From positions 54,319 through 118,318 of the forward strand of contig AZLU01000043.1 of NCBI GenBank assembly GCA_002224055.1: DNA of 64,000 nt, written 5' to 3'. The DNA comes from Pezizomycotina sp. ARF18 (lineage: Eukaryota > Ascomycota). The notes beneath the pieces are model-generated. The model was not told the DNA's origin. It saw only the letters and a list, made by a program, of their open reading frames with translations, and searched no databases. Below are positions 25,296 to 35,429 of this stretch, piece after piece. The stretch's first letter is position 1; each line of letters begins with the position of its first letter. The position numbers were made by a program, and so were the translations under genes.

Positions 25296-26937
25296 ATGCA
25301 AGCTGTTCCCGAAGAAAACGCTGGCGGCGGTGGCGCTTTGCAGTTGGCGCTCACTTGCGAAAACTGTTGGCAGACTGGCCACACTTCGGACTTCTGCCCC
25401 CTTCCGAAGCTGTCCGATGAAGCTCGCGATGCCCTCCGCGGTGACCCCGGTCTCATTCAGTCTGGTGAAGTTCCAGCCCCAGCCGAAGCTCAGATCTTCA
25501 GCTTGAAGATCTCTCTGAAGCTGGTAATAGTGTCTCCGGCAACTTGAATGTCGATACTGGTCTCGCCTTGCAGCTCGGTAATGTCAACCACATCAACTTC
25601 AAAGGTGGTCTCGCTTTGCAACCCCATAACACCATCCCTATCAACTTGGAAAAGGGCCTCCCTTTGCGGCCCAAGAACAGTAACTTCCTGATGGTCTCCG
25701 CCAACACTGATCGCCCCACCACTCCCAGGGAGCACAGGGAGCACAACCCGTATCACGCCGTCAGGAACTTCAGCCACCGCAACGGCGAACCCTGCCACAA
25801 CTGCTGGCTCACGGACTTGCACACCGAGAAAACTTGCCCGAGGGCCAGCCGCGGCACTGTCTTCGTCCGCGAGATGGCGAGGAAGGAGCTCAGGGTCCCA
25901 TGACGAAGATCTGGCGCCAGATCCTCCGCGAGAACAACGTCCAGCCGCAGGGTCGCTACAGTGATCAGAAGCCGAAGCAGGCTGTTCTCGTTCAGAAGCC
26001 GAAGCCGGAGCCTAAACCGAAGCCGTTGAGGTTTCCCGCTAAGCTTCAGATTTGCTATAATTGTTGGGCCACTGACGGGCATAAAGTCACCGAGTGCATC
26101 GAAACGAGGCTACACACCCAGGAGCGCGAGGACCTCCGCGTCATGCTCAAGGCGAGGATGGACTGCGTTTGGAAAGCCCACTTGGACAAGCGCGGCATCG
26201 TCCCGAAACTGATCACTGATCCGCGCACCATCGTCGAAACTGAGGAGCTCCCGGACCCGGAAACTGCTCCCGAATTGCAGTGCTGGAACTGCTGGGAGGA
26301 GACTCACGACGAGGAAAACTGCCCGAAAGGCCTTTTGAAAGTTGCCTACCGTGAAGCTTTGCGTTTGGAATTGGGTGCGCCCCGCCCCTTAGATGAAAAG
26401 TACGACATCGAGCTCGCTAGTATCACGTGCAAGAACTGTTGGCTTTCGACTCTCCACAGAACCAGCGACTGTCCCGAGGAATGTCTAGAAACCCACGAAA
26501 GGGAAGTCCTCCGCGCCGCCCGCGTGTTCCGATGTGTCCCGTCTGGGAAACGATTCTTAACCTCGAAGGGATCACCGCCCTCGCCATCCCCCCACGGTCA
26601 CCAAAGCCAAGCTTAGGACCGAACTTCCCCCCCACATCAAGGCCATCCTCGGAATCCGCGATCCTAACGAGCCACTCCCCGAGAAGAAGGTCCCTGCCGA
26701 ACCCACCCCCGAAGAAATTGCGGAGAAGGAGGAGAAAGCGAGGCAGGCTAAACTCGCCAAGGAGGAGGAGCGCAGGATCTTCAACAATTACACCGTCAGG
26801 CCTGCCACCCTCGCGGATTTGGAAACGAAGAAGTTCGTCTTCGTGCTTACATCGATTTCTGCAACGATCTCAACGAGCAGGCACCCAAGAGAAGCGCTGT
26901 CTGGGCTGCTCGTCGCGGCGAGACTCCGGAGGATTAG
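25296..26937 (+). CDS. NCW zinc-knuckle protein E (5 knuckles)
   Basis: The start is the ATG at 25296 in an AAAAATGC context. Five knuckles start at about 25356, 25793, 26053, 26281 and 26428. All are C-x-N-C-W; the second, third and fifth have five residues before His, the first and fourth have four. The tails are well preserved, for example EREDLRVMLKARMDCVW and REALRLELGAPRPLDEKYD. Knuckles 4 and 5 are directly abutting, showing the bare module length of about 49 residues. Between knuckles 1 and 2 is a repeated GLALQL/GLPLRP-type linker. A Glu/Lys-rich helix (EEIAEKEEKARQAKLAKEEER) precedes the end, and the last codons read RRGETPED before TAG at 26935-26937. A few frame changes remain. 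Codon use is GC-rich, unlike the flanks. Confidence 0.78.
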
Positions 26938-28215
26938 TCAATTCATTACAACCTTCTCCTTCAGCTACGGCGAATCCAAAAAAAAATTACGAATAATACG
27001 ATGAGGTCCATGGCGGTTTGACTGGATCTTTCACTAATTTTCTTTATCTTTTTATCATTCATTGGTGGTTCTCATTTCCTTTTAATCTAAATATCGCACG
27101 ACAAAAGATCGCCGAACAAGGATTTCCTACACGAAGCATTCATCAAAAACAAATACACAATGGCGGCCAGAATCTATTTCTACGGCTTTCTCTATTATTA
27201 ACTACAGGAAAAAACAAAATCTTGCTTATGTTTCTGCTCCTTATTATTTCCACCTCTACTCTTTTTCATAAAAACAAACAGACAGAATGGCGGCGGTGGT
27301 CATAACAGAAGGAATTAGTTTCACACATCTAACTATTGCTTTCCTTGCATCCTTGTTTCGTTATTTACGAACCATCTTGATCAAAAAAGGGTCATGTCGT
27401 TAGGAGCATTTTCGATTTTAACCTTCCTCGGCTAGAAAGGCTTTGTCTAGATTGACAGCTGCATGATCAATAGCAGACTTCTTCTCCACTCCAGTTTGTT
27501 TTGCTCCGTTCTGGTGCTCTCTCTTTTTCTAGTTTACGTTTTCTCCCATTTCGTTCGCCTTTCCATAACAGCTATTCTCGGTTCGTTCGCATTGCGTTTG
27601 CTTCTGTGTTTGTCACTTGTGCTTTGGCAGATTCTGTGTTTACTACAGCATTAGAGTTGAGGGCTTTCGCGATCAAATCTGTGAATTCTCTCTCCATTTT
27701 TACTTGTCTAGCAGCGTTAGTGATATTGAACGAGCTCGAGCGGCTAAAAGCACAGACCTGGTGGTGTATTCCTTCATTATACCGCAATTGCTTTTTCTCT
27801 CTCGTTCTTTCTATTCCTGAAGCAGAGATTAAAGGAGCCTCGTTGCAATTTTCCATTAGCAAAGACGACCAATTGTTCACTCATTCTTTTGATTTACAAC
27901 GTAATATAGTAACTGGTCTTCCTGTAAAGATCATGGACAAGGTCTTCTTGTGGCGACTGGAAAAATGTTAGTAAAAAAAAACTCCTTGTTTTCCGTTTTT
28001 TAAAAATCTCAGCTCAACCGTGAAAAAAGTGACAAAAGAGAATTCGCTTCATCCGTTCCCTCTTTTCCTCGTAATTATTCACGATTACTTTCAGCTTCCC
28101 CGACAACCAAATTAATACCTCGCATTCTACACCGCGATCTCAACTTCCCTTTGCGAAATCATCACCTCACACAACTACTTAAAGTAATAACAAGCTTCTC
28201 CCGGCTGTAGTCATC
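26938..28215. other. intergenic E-F
   Basis: AT-rich spacer with the 3' flank of gene E and the promoter of gene F. It includes a weak minus-strand coding candidate, listed separately. Confidence 0.45.
27418..27884 (-). pseudogene. possible small unrecognised gene or remnant
   Basis: On the minus strand an ATG at 27884 starts MSEQLVVFANGKLQRG. Another frame gives QVKMEREFTDLIAKALN and related helical sequence, and a third ends KKSAIDHAAVNLDKAFLAEEG before TAA at 27418. The pieces look protein-like but lie in different frames and lack a knuckle. It may be a decayed gene or a fragment of a family C-terminus. Support is weak. Confidence 0.22.
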
Positions 28216-30062
28216 ATGGTACTACCGCCGATTCCGCCGCGTTCAGCGCTCACTGCTGGAACTGCTGGGACAGCCAGCCACCGAGCGCAGCACTGTCCGG
28301 ACCGAAACGGACAATCGCAGAGCGCGACACTATCCGTATCAAGCTGGGTATCGGTATTTCAGCCCTACGCCCGCGACCCGAACCGCTCCCGCAAGCAACG
28401 CACCTGAAAACTCGAACGCCGCTGGCAACAATAATAAGGACGACGCGCACGATAACAGGAGTAACGACAGCAAACCCGACGAAAAGAAAACGGGGACAAA
28501 CTCCTCTGCTGGAACTGCTGGGACGATCGGCACAGGGACGGCAAGTGTCCTAAGCCGCGCCTCACCATCTCCGCCCGCGAGTCCCTCCGCCTAAGGCTTA
28601 ATGCCCCGAAGCCGCAGGACGAACATTACGATGTATTGCTCGCGGGCGTTCGTTGCGTGAACTGCTGGGTCTCAACGTCCCACATGGCATACGATTGCCC
28701 CGAGACGCGCTTGACGACGTTCGGAGGGAGAAGTTGAGAGTGGAGTGGGGCGTGCCGCTGCACGATACTTGGAGGAGGGAGTTGGAGCGGGAGGGTGTCG
28801 AACCGCTGGATGTTGATACGCGTGCGATTGGGATGAAGGTTTCGGAGTCCGCTGCCGCAGGTGAAAAGAGCGGAGATAAGGGGGATGTTGTATCGCCCGC
28901 GAAGAAGAGAGACACGGGGGGAGAAGCGGCGGATAGTAAAGTGGGTACATACAATCGCGGCAACAGAAACAATAAAACTCTCTGCTGGAACTGCTGGGAA
29001 GAAAGCCACGTCGGCTCCAATTTTAAGTGTCCGAAGGCTCCACTTCCTACCTCGCAGCGAGAACTGCTCGTATTGAACTTGGAGTTCCGAAGCCGAAGGG
29101 AGGAGTACGGCAGGAGGCTAGCGGGTGTGCTGTGCATGAACTGCTGGAAGTCCGTTGCGCATAGTGCGTATCATTGCACGGAACGTAAACGCACTACGGA
29201 GGAGAGGGATGAGATAAGGAGGGATTGGGAATTCCGTTGAGTCATGGGTGGAAGGCTATATTGAGAGGGAAGGGAAGTTGCAGACATGTGGTGATGTGCA
29301 GAGAAAGAAAGAGGGCACGATTGTTCAGAACGGGAACAATACGAAACATGACATCGACGGTAACGCAGCAAATGCCAAAGCTGCCGTTGGTACGCCTTCT
29401 GTCCACACACAGCATGAAACAAAAGGCCAACACCGCGACCCAGAACTGGAAAGCAACGGAAACCAAGCCAAACGCACCCACTGTCGACGGTAACGCGACG
29501 AACGTGAAAACCGCTACAGCCGTAACCACCCTTCGCGGCCAGCTTGAAAACTTTACAAGTGCAAGGAAACCCGAAACCGCTATCCGGCACGGTAAATCTA
29601 CGCAAACCAAATCCAACACTGCCCCTCCCAACGGCAACATCACGAGCACGAAGACTCCCGTAGCGGTACGTCAACACCGTGAGCACAAGCCCGACACCAA
29701 CGGAAACGACTCCGTAAAACCCGTCACATCCGAAGAAATTGCCGAAACCGTCAACCACGTTTACAAAACTACCCTCCGCGCCGTAAAGAATTTCAACAAC
29801 AGCCTAGCCGATTTCAAAGATTATATGAACAATCTGATAGAGATGCCAGCGCGAGCAGAACGCTTTGATGGCGGAGAGGTACGAGTTGGAGAAGGAGGAC
29901 ATGGAGATAAAGGAGGAACCTGGGGTTAAGGCTGACGTGGATAGAAAGAAGGACCTGGAGTCGGGTGACGTGGAGAAAAAGCAATCCGTGGAGAAAATGG
30001 AAGAGATAATTGGTGCCGCGGCGGGGAATGTTCGATGCGGGCTCAGGAAATACGGTATCTAG
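28216..30062 (+). CDS. NCW zinc-knuckle protein F (5 knuckles, coiled coil)
   Basis: The start is the ATG at 28216. Knuckles start at about 28254, 28507, 28654, 28984 and 29133. Four of the five begin C-W-N-C-W or C-V-N-C-W, and three use the identical 15-base word tgctggaactgctgg. The tails are strong (ARESLRLRLNAPKPQDEHYD, REKLRVEWGVPLHDTWRREL then EGVEP, ERDEIRR). An Asn/Asp-rich linker separates knuckles 1 and 2. Knuckles 2-3 and 4-5 form abutting pairs, suggesting pairwise duplication. The Asn/Thr-rich middle is followed by a coiled coil near 29725-29900 (EIAETVNHVYKTTLRAVKNFNN, ELEKEDMEIKEE). The stop is at 30062. An alternative frame to 30274 adds a helix and a hydrophobic end of doubtful meaning. 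Several frame changes occur. Confidence 0.75.
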
Positions 30063-31179
30063 ATTTGATAGGGGGGCGAACGGAAGAGTGGGGGAAAAAA
30101 ATTAACAACATCAGCACGGATGTCCAAAGGCGGGTTGTTCAAAAGACCCGTCATTTCAAATTATTAAATACCCTATCGTTCTACGACATGGGTTCTCTCC
30201 GCAGCCTTGCGCTTCTATTGCTCTTTTTCTATTTTTTAATAGCTTCATTCTTCGCAGATAAGATCTCGAGATAGTGGTTCAGATGATTTTACTTTTATGC
30301 GGCTTGACAGACACCGAAAGATCGTGAAAGTTACGATCGTATTAGTATGTTGAAATATTATATTTCGTAGCTGAGCATAAACATACGGAAAGCACGGGTT
30401 TTTTGATATTGCATTGAAAGCAAGACGAGCGTAGAAATCAGCGCGCTCTATTTAAATTATCTCCATGAAGGATAGCTGGATGATAGAGTTAGCGAGAATT
30501 GCATACTCTCCCAACTCGGATCACGAAACATGTATTCAACAAAATTTAGTAACAAAAAATAATATTAACGAAGAGCATGTATATCTTTTTACTTTCAGGT
30601 TCTTTTCGATTGGCTTTAAGTCATATTAGTAGGCTACATACTTGCTGAAGTTATTTAGTCTCCATCCACGGAGAGCCGCTCGTAATATAAACCCTGCTCT
30701 TTTTTTTTTTTTTTTTCTTTTTTCAAAGCTTGCCGAATGGTTGGTGAGGAATTTATTTTTGAGCAAACTATAGAGCGACCAAGGGCGCACGTCTAACACA
30801 TAACCCATATAACTCTAAAACAAAACTACTGCTTCTGTAATTTGTCTGCTACTTTCGTCTTCATTTATTGCTAGAAGCCAATAGCAAATAGCAATAGGCA
30901 AAAAGCGCAGAAGAAGCGACTCCAATACTTGCGAAGCTCTGTCGCCGTGGATGTTTTGGCTTTGTGTCTTCTCGCTTCTTCCTTTCCTTAAAGCGCCAAT
31001 ATCTTTAAATCTTTCCTTAATTCGCCCGTCTCTCCTAAAATCCTTCCTTGACGCGCTCGTCTCCCTTAACCTCTTGTTACTACGCCGATATTTCATATTC
31101 TTCGTCGGTCCTTTCTCTGTCCTCAACTGAGCCGTCTCATCTATCCTGTCTCTCATATATCGCTCTCATATTTCCCAGC
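30063..31179. other. intergenic F-G
   Basis: AT-rich, with a T run near 30700-30717. The last 130 bases before gene G are pyrimidine-rich and likely hold its promoter and leader. Nothing else is recognised. Confidence 0.5.
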
Positions 31180-34100
31180 ATGTGTTCAACCCGCAAGCGC
31201 CTCGCCCCACCCCGAAACCACCAACTTCCCCGTCCGATGCTGGAACTGCTGGGACCTCACCAGCACGCACGCCGTCAACACCTGTCCGCGCCCAAACTCT
31301 CCTTCTCCTCCCGCGAGCGCCTCCGTATCCACAAGGGCATCCGTCTTCCTGACAATCCTTATATAAACGCGACTCAAACAGCCAACCCACACGCGATCGC
31401 GAGTGTTATAATTGCTGGAACAGCACAACGCACTGCGCGTGGGCTTGTCCGGAAGTTAAAAGGGGAGTCGAAGAGAAGGAGGCGCTGAGGGTTAAGATGG
31501 GTAGGCCGGTTTACGAGCGCCGGGGTGGGATATTAAAGCAGGCTGGTTAGTATTACCGTCTGCTTTACTGTTTTATTCGGATCTATTAGATATAAACCAA
31601 ATGAGTTTTTTTTCTTTTTTTTTTTTTTGTATGAGAGGCTTTAATGTAGAGAAGCTGACGACTTACTATTGTATCAGGTATCACGCAGATGACTGGAATC
31701 CAACGGGCTCCACCACGAAGAAGCAGATTTGCACCGTCGTTACTGCACCACCGCCGAACAAGCGATGCCCCCTGCTTCAACTGTGGCGAGACGCGCATGC
31801 ATGTGACGCTTGCCCGCTTCCACTACTATCCAGCAAGGACCGCGAATTGCTCAGACTTGAGCTGAAAAAGCCAATGTCTCCAGAATGGCAAGCGGTTCTA
31901 GATCTTCCGACTGAAAGCCCGACACTCCTCCACAGCCTCCTCTACCGCCCACGTCTGCACCAACTGTTGGAAAAGTGCCGAACACACCGGCGTCGACTGT
32001 CCCAAACCACACTCTCGGTCGCGGAAAGGGAGGAATTGCGCCGTAGTTTGAATATTCCGTCGAACGCGTTCTGGCAGATCTCTCTTAACGACGCTGGTAT
32101 CCCCGCCAAAGTCCCCGCCAAATTTTACGAGCAGCAGCAAACTGTAGCGAAGTCCGAGGAGATACACCACTGCTTCAACTGCTGGAACGTAACCACCCAC
32201 AACGCGCGCAACTGTCCAAATCCCAAGCTATCCATCGTCCAGAGCGAAGCGTTGAGGTTAAAAAGGGTGCGCCGGCGTACGAGATGTGGAGCCGTATAAT
32301 ACGTGCTCACGACGTACACGCCACGGAGAAAGTCCAGAGCAGGATGTGCTATAACTGCTGGAGCTCCGACGGCCACGAAATGCGCAACTGCCCCGCGCCG
32401 AAGCTTCATAGTATCGAAGCAAAGGAAGCTCTCAGGGGTAAATTGGGAAAGCCGCTGCCGGACAACTGGAGAGTATACTGCATGAGGCTGGCGTTCCTAT
32501 TTTCTGTGGTGTTGAAGTTCAAGTTTGGAAGGAGGAGGGGCGAAGTATAGTGATCCGTGGACGAGCTACAACAGGTCTGCTCAAAGGAACGAGAGTGGCG
32601 TCGGAGCTGTGAAGAAGTATTACTGCTTCAATTGTTGGGAGTTGTGCACCCACCACTGCGATGCGTGTCCGGAGACGAGATTGTCGCCGGCGGAGAGGGA
32701 TATGTTGCGGTATCAGAAACAGATACCGGTGTTTCCGTCCTGGAGAACTATTCTTGATAATGCCGGTTACGTCCCATCGAGGAACGTTCCTATTTTCTGT
32801 GGTGTTGAGTTCAGTTGGAGGAAGGGGGCGAAGATTAGTGATCGTGGACGAGCTACACAGGTTGCTCAAAGGAACGAGGTGGCGTCGGAGTGTGAAGAAG
32901 TATTACTGCTTACATTGTTGGAGTTTGCACCCACCACTGCGATGCGTGTCCGGAGACGAGTTGTCGCGGCGGAGAGGATATGTTGCGTATCAGAAACAGA
33001 TACCGGTGTTTCCGTCTGGAGAACTATTTTTATATGCGTTCGTCCCATCGAGGAACCCGACAACGATTGGCAAATTCGTCTGAATTCGTCCCTTGAGAAC
33101 AAAGCCCGCGAGTCCAGCTGTTGCTGAATGCTGGTCCCACATCGACAGAACTGCCCGGATCCGCGTACTATCGTATCCGCGAACTCTCCGCTAAGTCGGT
33201 GCGGTTAAGCCGTCTGGAATACGTACAACGAATTACTCGGTCGGTTACGTGCTTTAATGTTGGAGTTCGTACGAGCACGACGCTGCGTATTGTATGAGGG
33301 TAGTCCGTACGGATTGTGGAGCGCGGAAGGTACGTGTTATGAATGGCTTGCGATGTGTAAGAGGTGAGGGAGAGGTTAGGTCGTTTTTAGAGTGGCGATG
33401 GGAACAGCAAGGCGGCAGAAGCTGTTCGAAACTTGGTGAAGAGGAAAAGTCCGCAGCGAACGAACCGAGAAGGGACAGAAGCCGATCAAGAACGCCATGA
33501 CGAGTACTACTGGATGTGTAACTGCTTCTCGAAAATCACGTCAGCTGGTTATGTACAGAGTACGAGCCTCGACGCATGTGGAAGAAAACAGGGTGCAGTA
33601 CATCCTCCAGGCGCCCAACGCGGCTTGCTTCATTGTTGGTCCTCGTACAGCCACGAGGCGAAGAATTGCCCTGAAGTTCAACGCAAGACATGCAAGAGGA
33701 GGAGGTCGTGTTCGGAAGGTTGTCGCGCTGGCGAGAGATGGAGGATATCTTGAAGAGGTGGGGAAGCCGGAGATTCTTGGAAGAGGATGAGCCTGATCAG
33801 GAATTGTCGGATAAGAACTGTCGGAAAGGAACTATCGGGAAAGGAGCTGTCGATCAGGACGATCGGAGTGGACGAGGTTGCAGCGCGAGCTCGTAGTTGG
33901 TAGCAAAGGGGACGAGAAGGCACGTCCAAGCGACCAAGAGTGAAGTCGCATCGAGTCGCAAGCTGCCAAAGAACAAAGCCTCGAAAAAGTCAGCGATGGT
34001 ATCGGCGAAGTCAACAGCCAGCTCGCGAGCATGAGGGAGAGCATGAGATGCTGATCGAGCTCGAGGTTGCGAGGAATGCGGGTCCAGTAACCGAAGGTCT

Positions 34101-34188
34101 CCTGGGCCGCGCACAGGAGATGGCTGGTGTCGTTCCTAGCGGATTTTCGAGTTCGACGAGCATCCTCCAACCTTTCTACCCAGAGTGA
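31180..34188 (+). CDS. NCW zinc-knuckle protein G (about 10 knuckles, coiled coil)
   Basis: The start is the ATG at 31180. Knuckles start at about 31238, 31404, 31773, 31956, 32171, 32347, 32624, 32907, 33249 and 33625. The third has Gly in place of the marker Trp. An intron of 132 bases (31546-31677) joins module 2 to module 3 in phase, restoring the tail ILKQAGI. Modules 7 and 8 are a tandem duplication (32489-32787 and 32788-33056). From module 8 on, the frame is lost often. A coiled coil is visible near 33955-34080 (EQSLEKVSDGIGEVNSQLASM). The end is uncertain; the last family-like frame stops at 34188. Either the second half of the gene is decaying or this stretch is poorly sequenced. 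Confidence 0.7.
31546..31677 (+). other. intron in gene G
   Basis: GTTAGT donor, GCTGAC branch-like site and a GTATCAG acceptor. Removing 132 bases joins the codon GG|T and gives LKQAGITQMTGIQ, with the next knuckle in the same frame. The match to the module consensus (A-G-I after the tail helix) supports it. Confidence 0.75.
32489..33056 (+). repeat. tandem duplication within gene G
   Basis: The units 32489-32787 and 32788-33056 each carry one knuckle module. The second is shorter by about 30 bases. Most differences between them are single-base losses, often in short homopolymers, with few substitutions. That pattern is unusual for an old duplication. Confidence 0.85.
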
Positions 34189-35049
34189 AAAAGGCGGCTG
34201 GCTATGCTCGCCGAACTAATACTGGGGATCATGTTCCCTTTCATTTTTTCATGATCATTCGGCTTTCTCGGTATCACTTTTATTTCATATTTAGACATCT
34301 GATGCTTTTTCCTCTGTTGCCTTGTTTCCCCTTGTCTTCTTCCCGTTCAAAAAATTTTGGAAGAAAAAACACTTCCTTCGTCATTTTCATCAACATTTTC
34401 TGTTGCTTCTGGCAGCGGATTTGGTTTCGATGCGTCTTGTTTAACGGCCGTTCTCTTCGGTTCTACGCCTGACGGTTTGATCTCTAGCCTGTTGAACCCT
34501 TGGGGAGTATCCTGAGAGTGTGCATGCCGTGTGGTCCGATGCCTCATCGTTTGTTGTTTGATCGTGGTGTTTTTCAGGCCAAGTCTTCTTGTTGTTTAGC
34601 CTCAATATACCCCTTGTGTCTCTCAATAAAGCAGTCTAGAATAATGCAATAGTAGAAGGGAATATCAAAGAATCAAGGACGAGGTAGATGAAGTAGCTGT
34701 GTGAAATGTCGCGATACTGAAAGTGGTTGAACGTGCGGTAAAAGCATGATATTTAGCGTGTCATTGACAGTCGCGTGGTAGCTTGATGCTGGAGAAAGTT
34801 CTGTGGCTTTTTTTTTTTTGGTGGGGCTGGAAAAAAAAAAGATGAAAAGAGGGCTAACCTCCAAGGGCAAAAACAAAAACGACATCATCGCCAACCACCC
34901 ATACCGAAACGTACACCCTATCAGGGCGGTATGCAGCGCCAACGCGCTCCAACGGGCGGGTACCTGGCGGGTGTCAAGAGTAAAACCTTCCGATTAATAA
35001 GCGAAGAAGATAAGTTTCCCATTCTTTTTTTTTTTGAATTGACGGAAGC

Positions 35050-35060
35050 ACTATAAATTG
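35050..35060 (+). promoter_or_regulatory. TATA-like box of gene H
   Basis: CTATAAATT lies upstream of a pyrimidine-rich stretch and about 380 bases before the chosen ATG, with a leader intron in between. This is the clearest core-promoter signal in front of a family member. Confidence 0.45.
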
Positions 35061-35302
35061 AACCTCCGCTTGACTTTTTTCTCCTTCAACCCTTCTTCTC
35101 CATTCTTGTTCAAATCGTCAACTATCAAATATATATATATATATATACTAACTGTCAAGCATGAGCTCTATCATCACGCTTCAACTTGAAGTTGACGTGA
35201 CCTCTATTCTTTTTTTTTTTTATAGTGTCAATCTTACTCCTCATTGCTCTCATCTTCCCTATATTGTTCACTCCTCTCAATATCTCACTTCGATTGTCAC
35301 AG

Positions 35303-35390
35303 GTAAGTTCGAGCAGACGTCCTCTCTTTTACCTGCAGAGGTTCATTTTATCTGTTTAAGAACACTCCTCTTGCTTACCAATTGAAACAG
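35303..35390 (+). other. probable 5' leader intron of gene H
   Basis: GTAAGT donor and TTGAAACAG acceptor, 88 bases, between the TATA-like box and the ATG at 35430. It is not bracketed by coding sequence, so frame cannot test it. Confidence 0.5.
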
Positions 35391-35429
35391 GAACCTCTTC
35401 TACTAGCCTCACATCTCTACTTGTTCGCA

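Larger units (their letters stand above)
34189..35429. other. intergenic G-H with promoter and leader of H
   Basis: AT-rich spacer. The 3' part holds a TATA-like box (ACTATAAATTG near 35050), a CT-rich stretch, a (TA)n tract near 35132-35149 and a probable leader intron (35303-35390). No other gene is supported. Confidence 0.55.

Noticed and set aside
31546-31677. Stop codon after module 2 of gene G as the end of the gene
   Set aside because: It lies inside a GT-AG intron with a branch site, and splicing continues the module tail and the next knuckle in frame.
32488-34188. Programmed frameshifting to explain frame changes in the knuckle genes
   Set aside because: The changes have no common slippery site or downstream structure, occur at many places and also in the unrelated decarboxylase-like gene.
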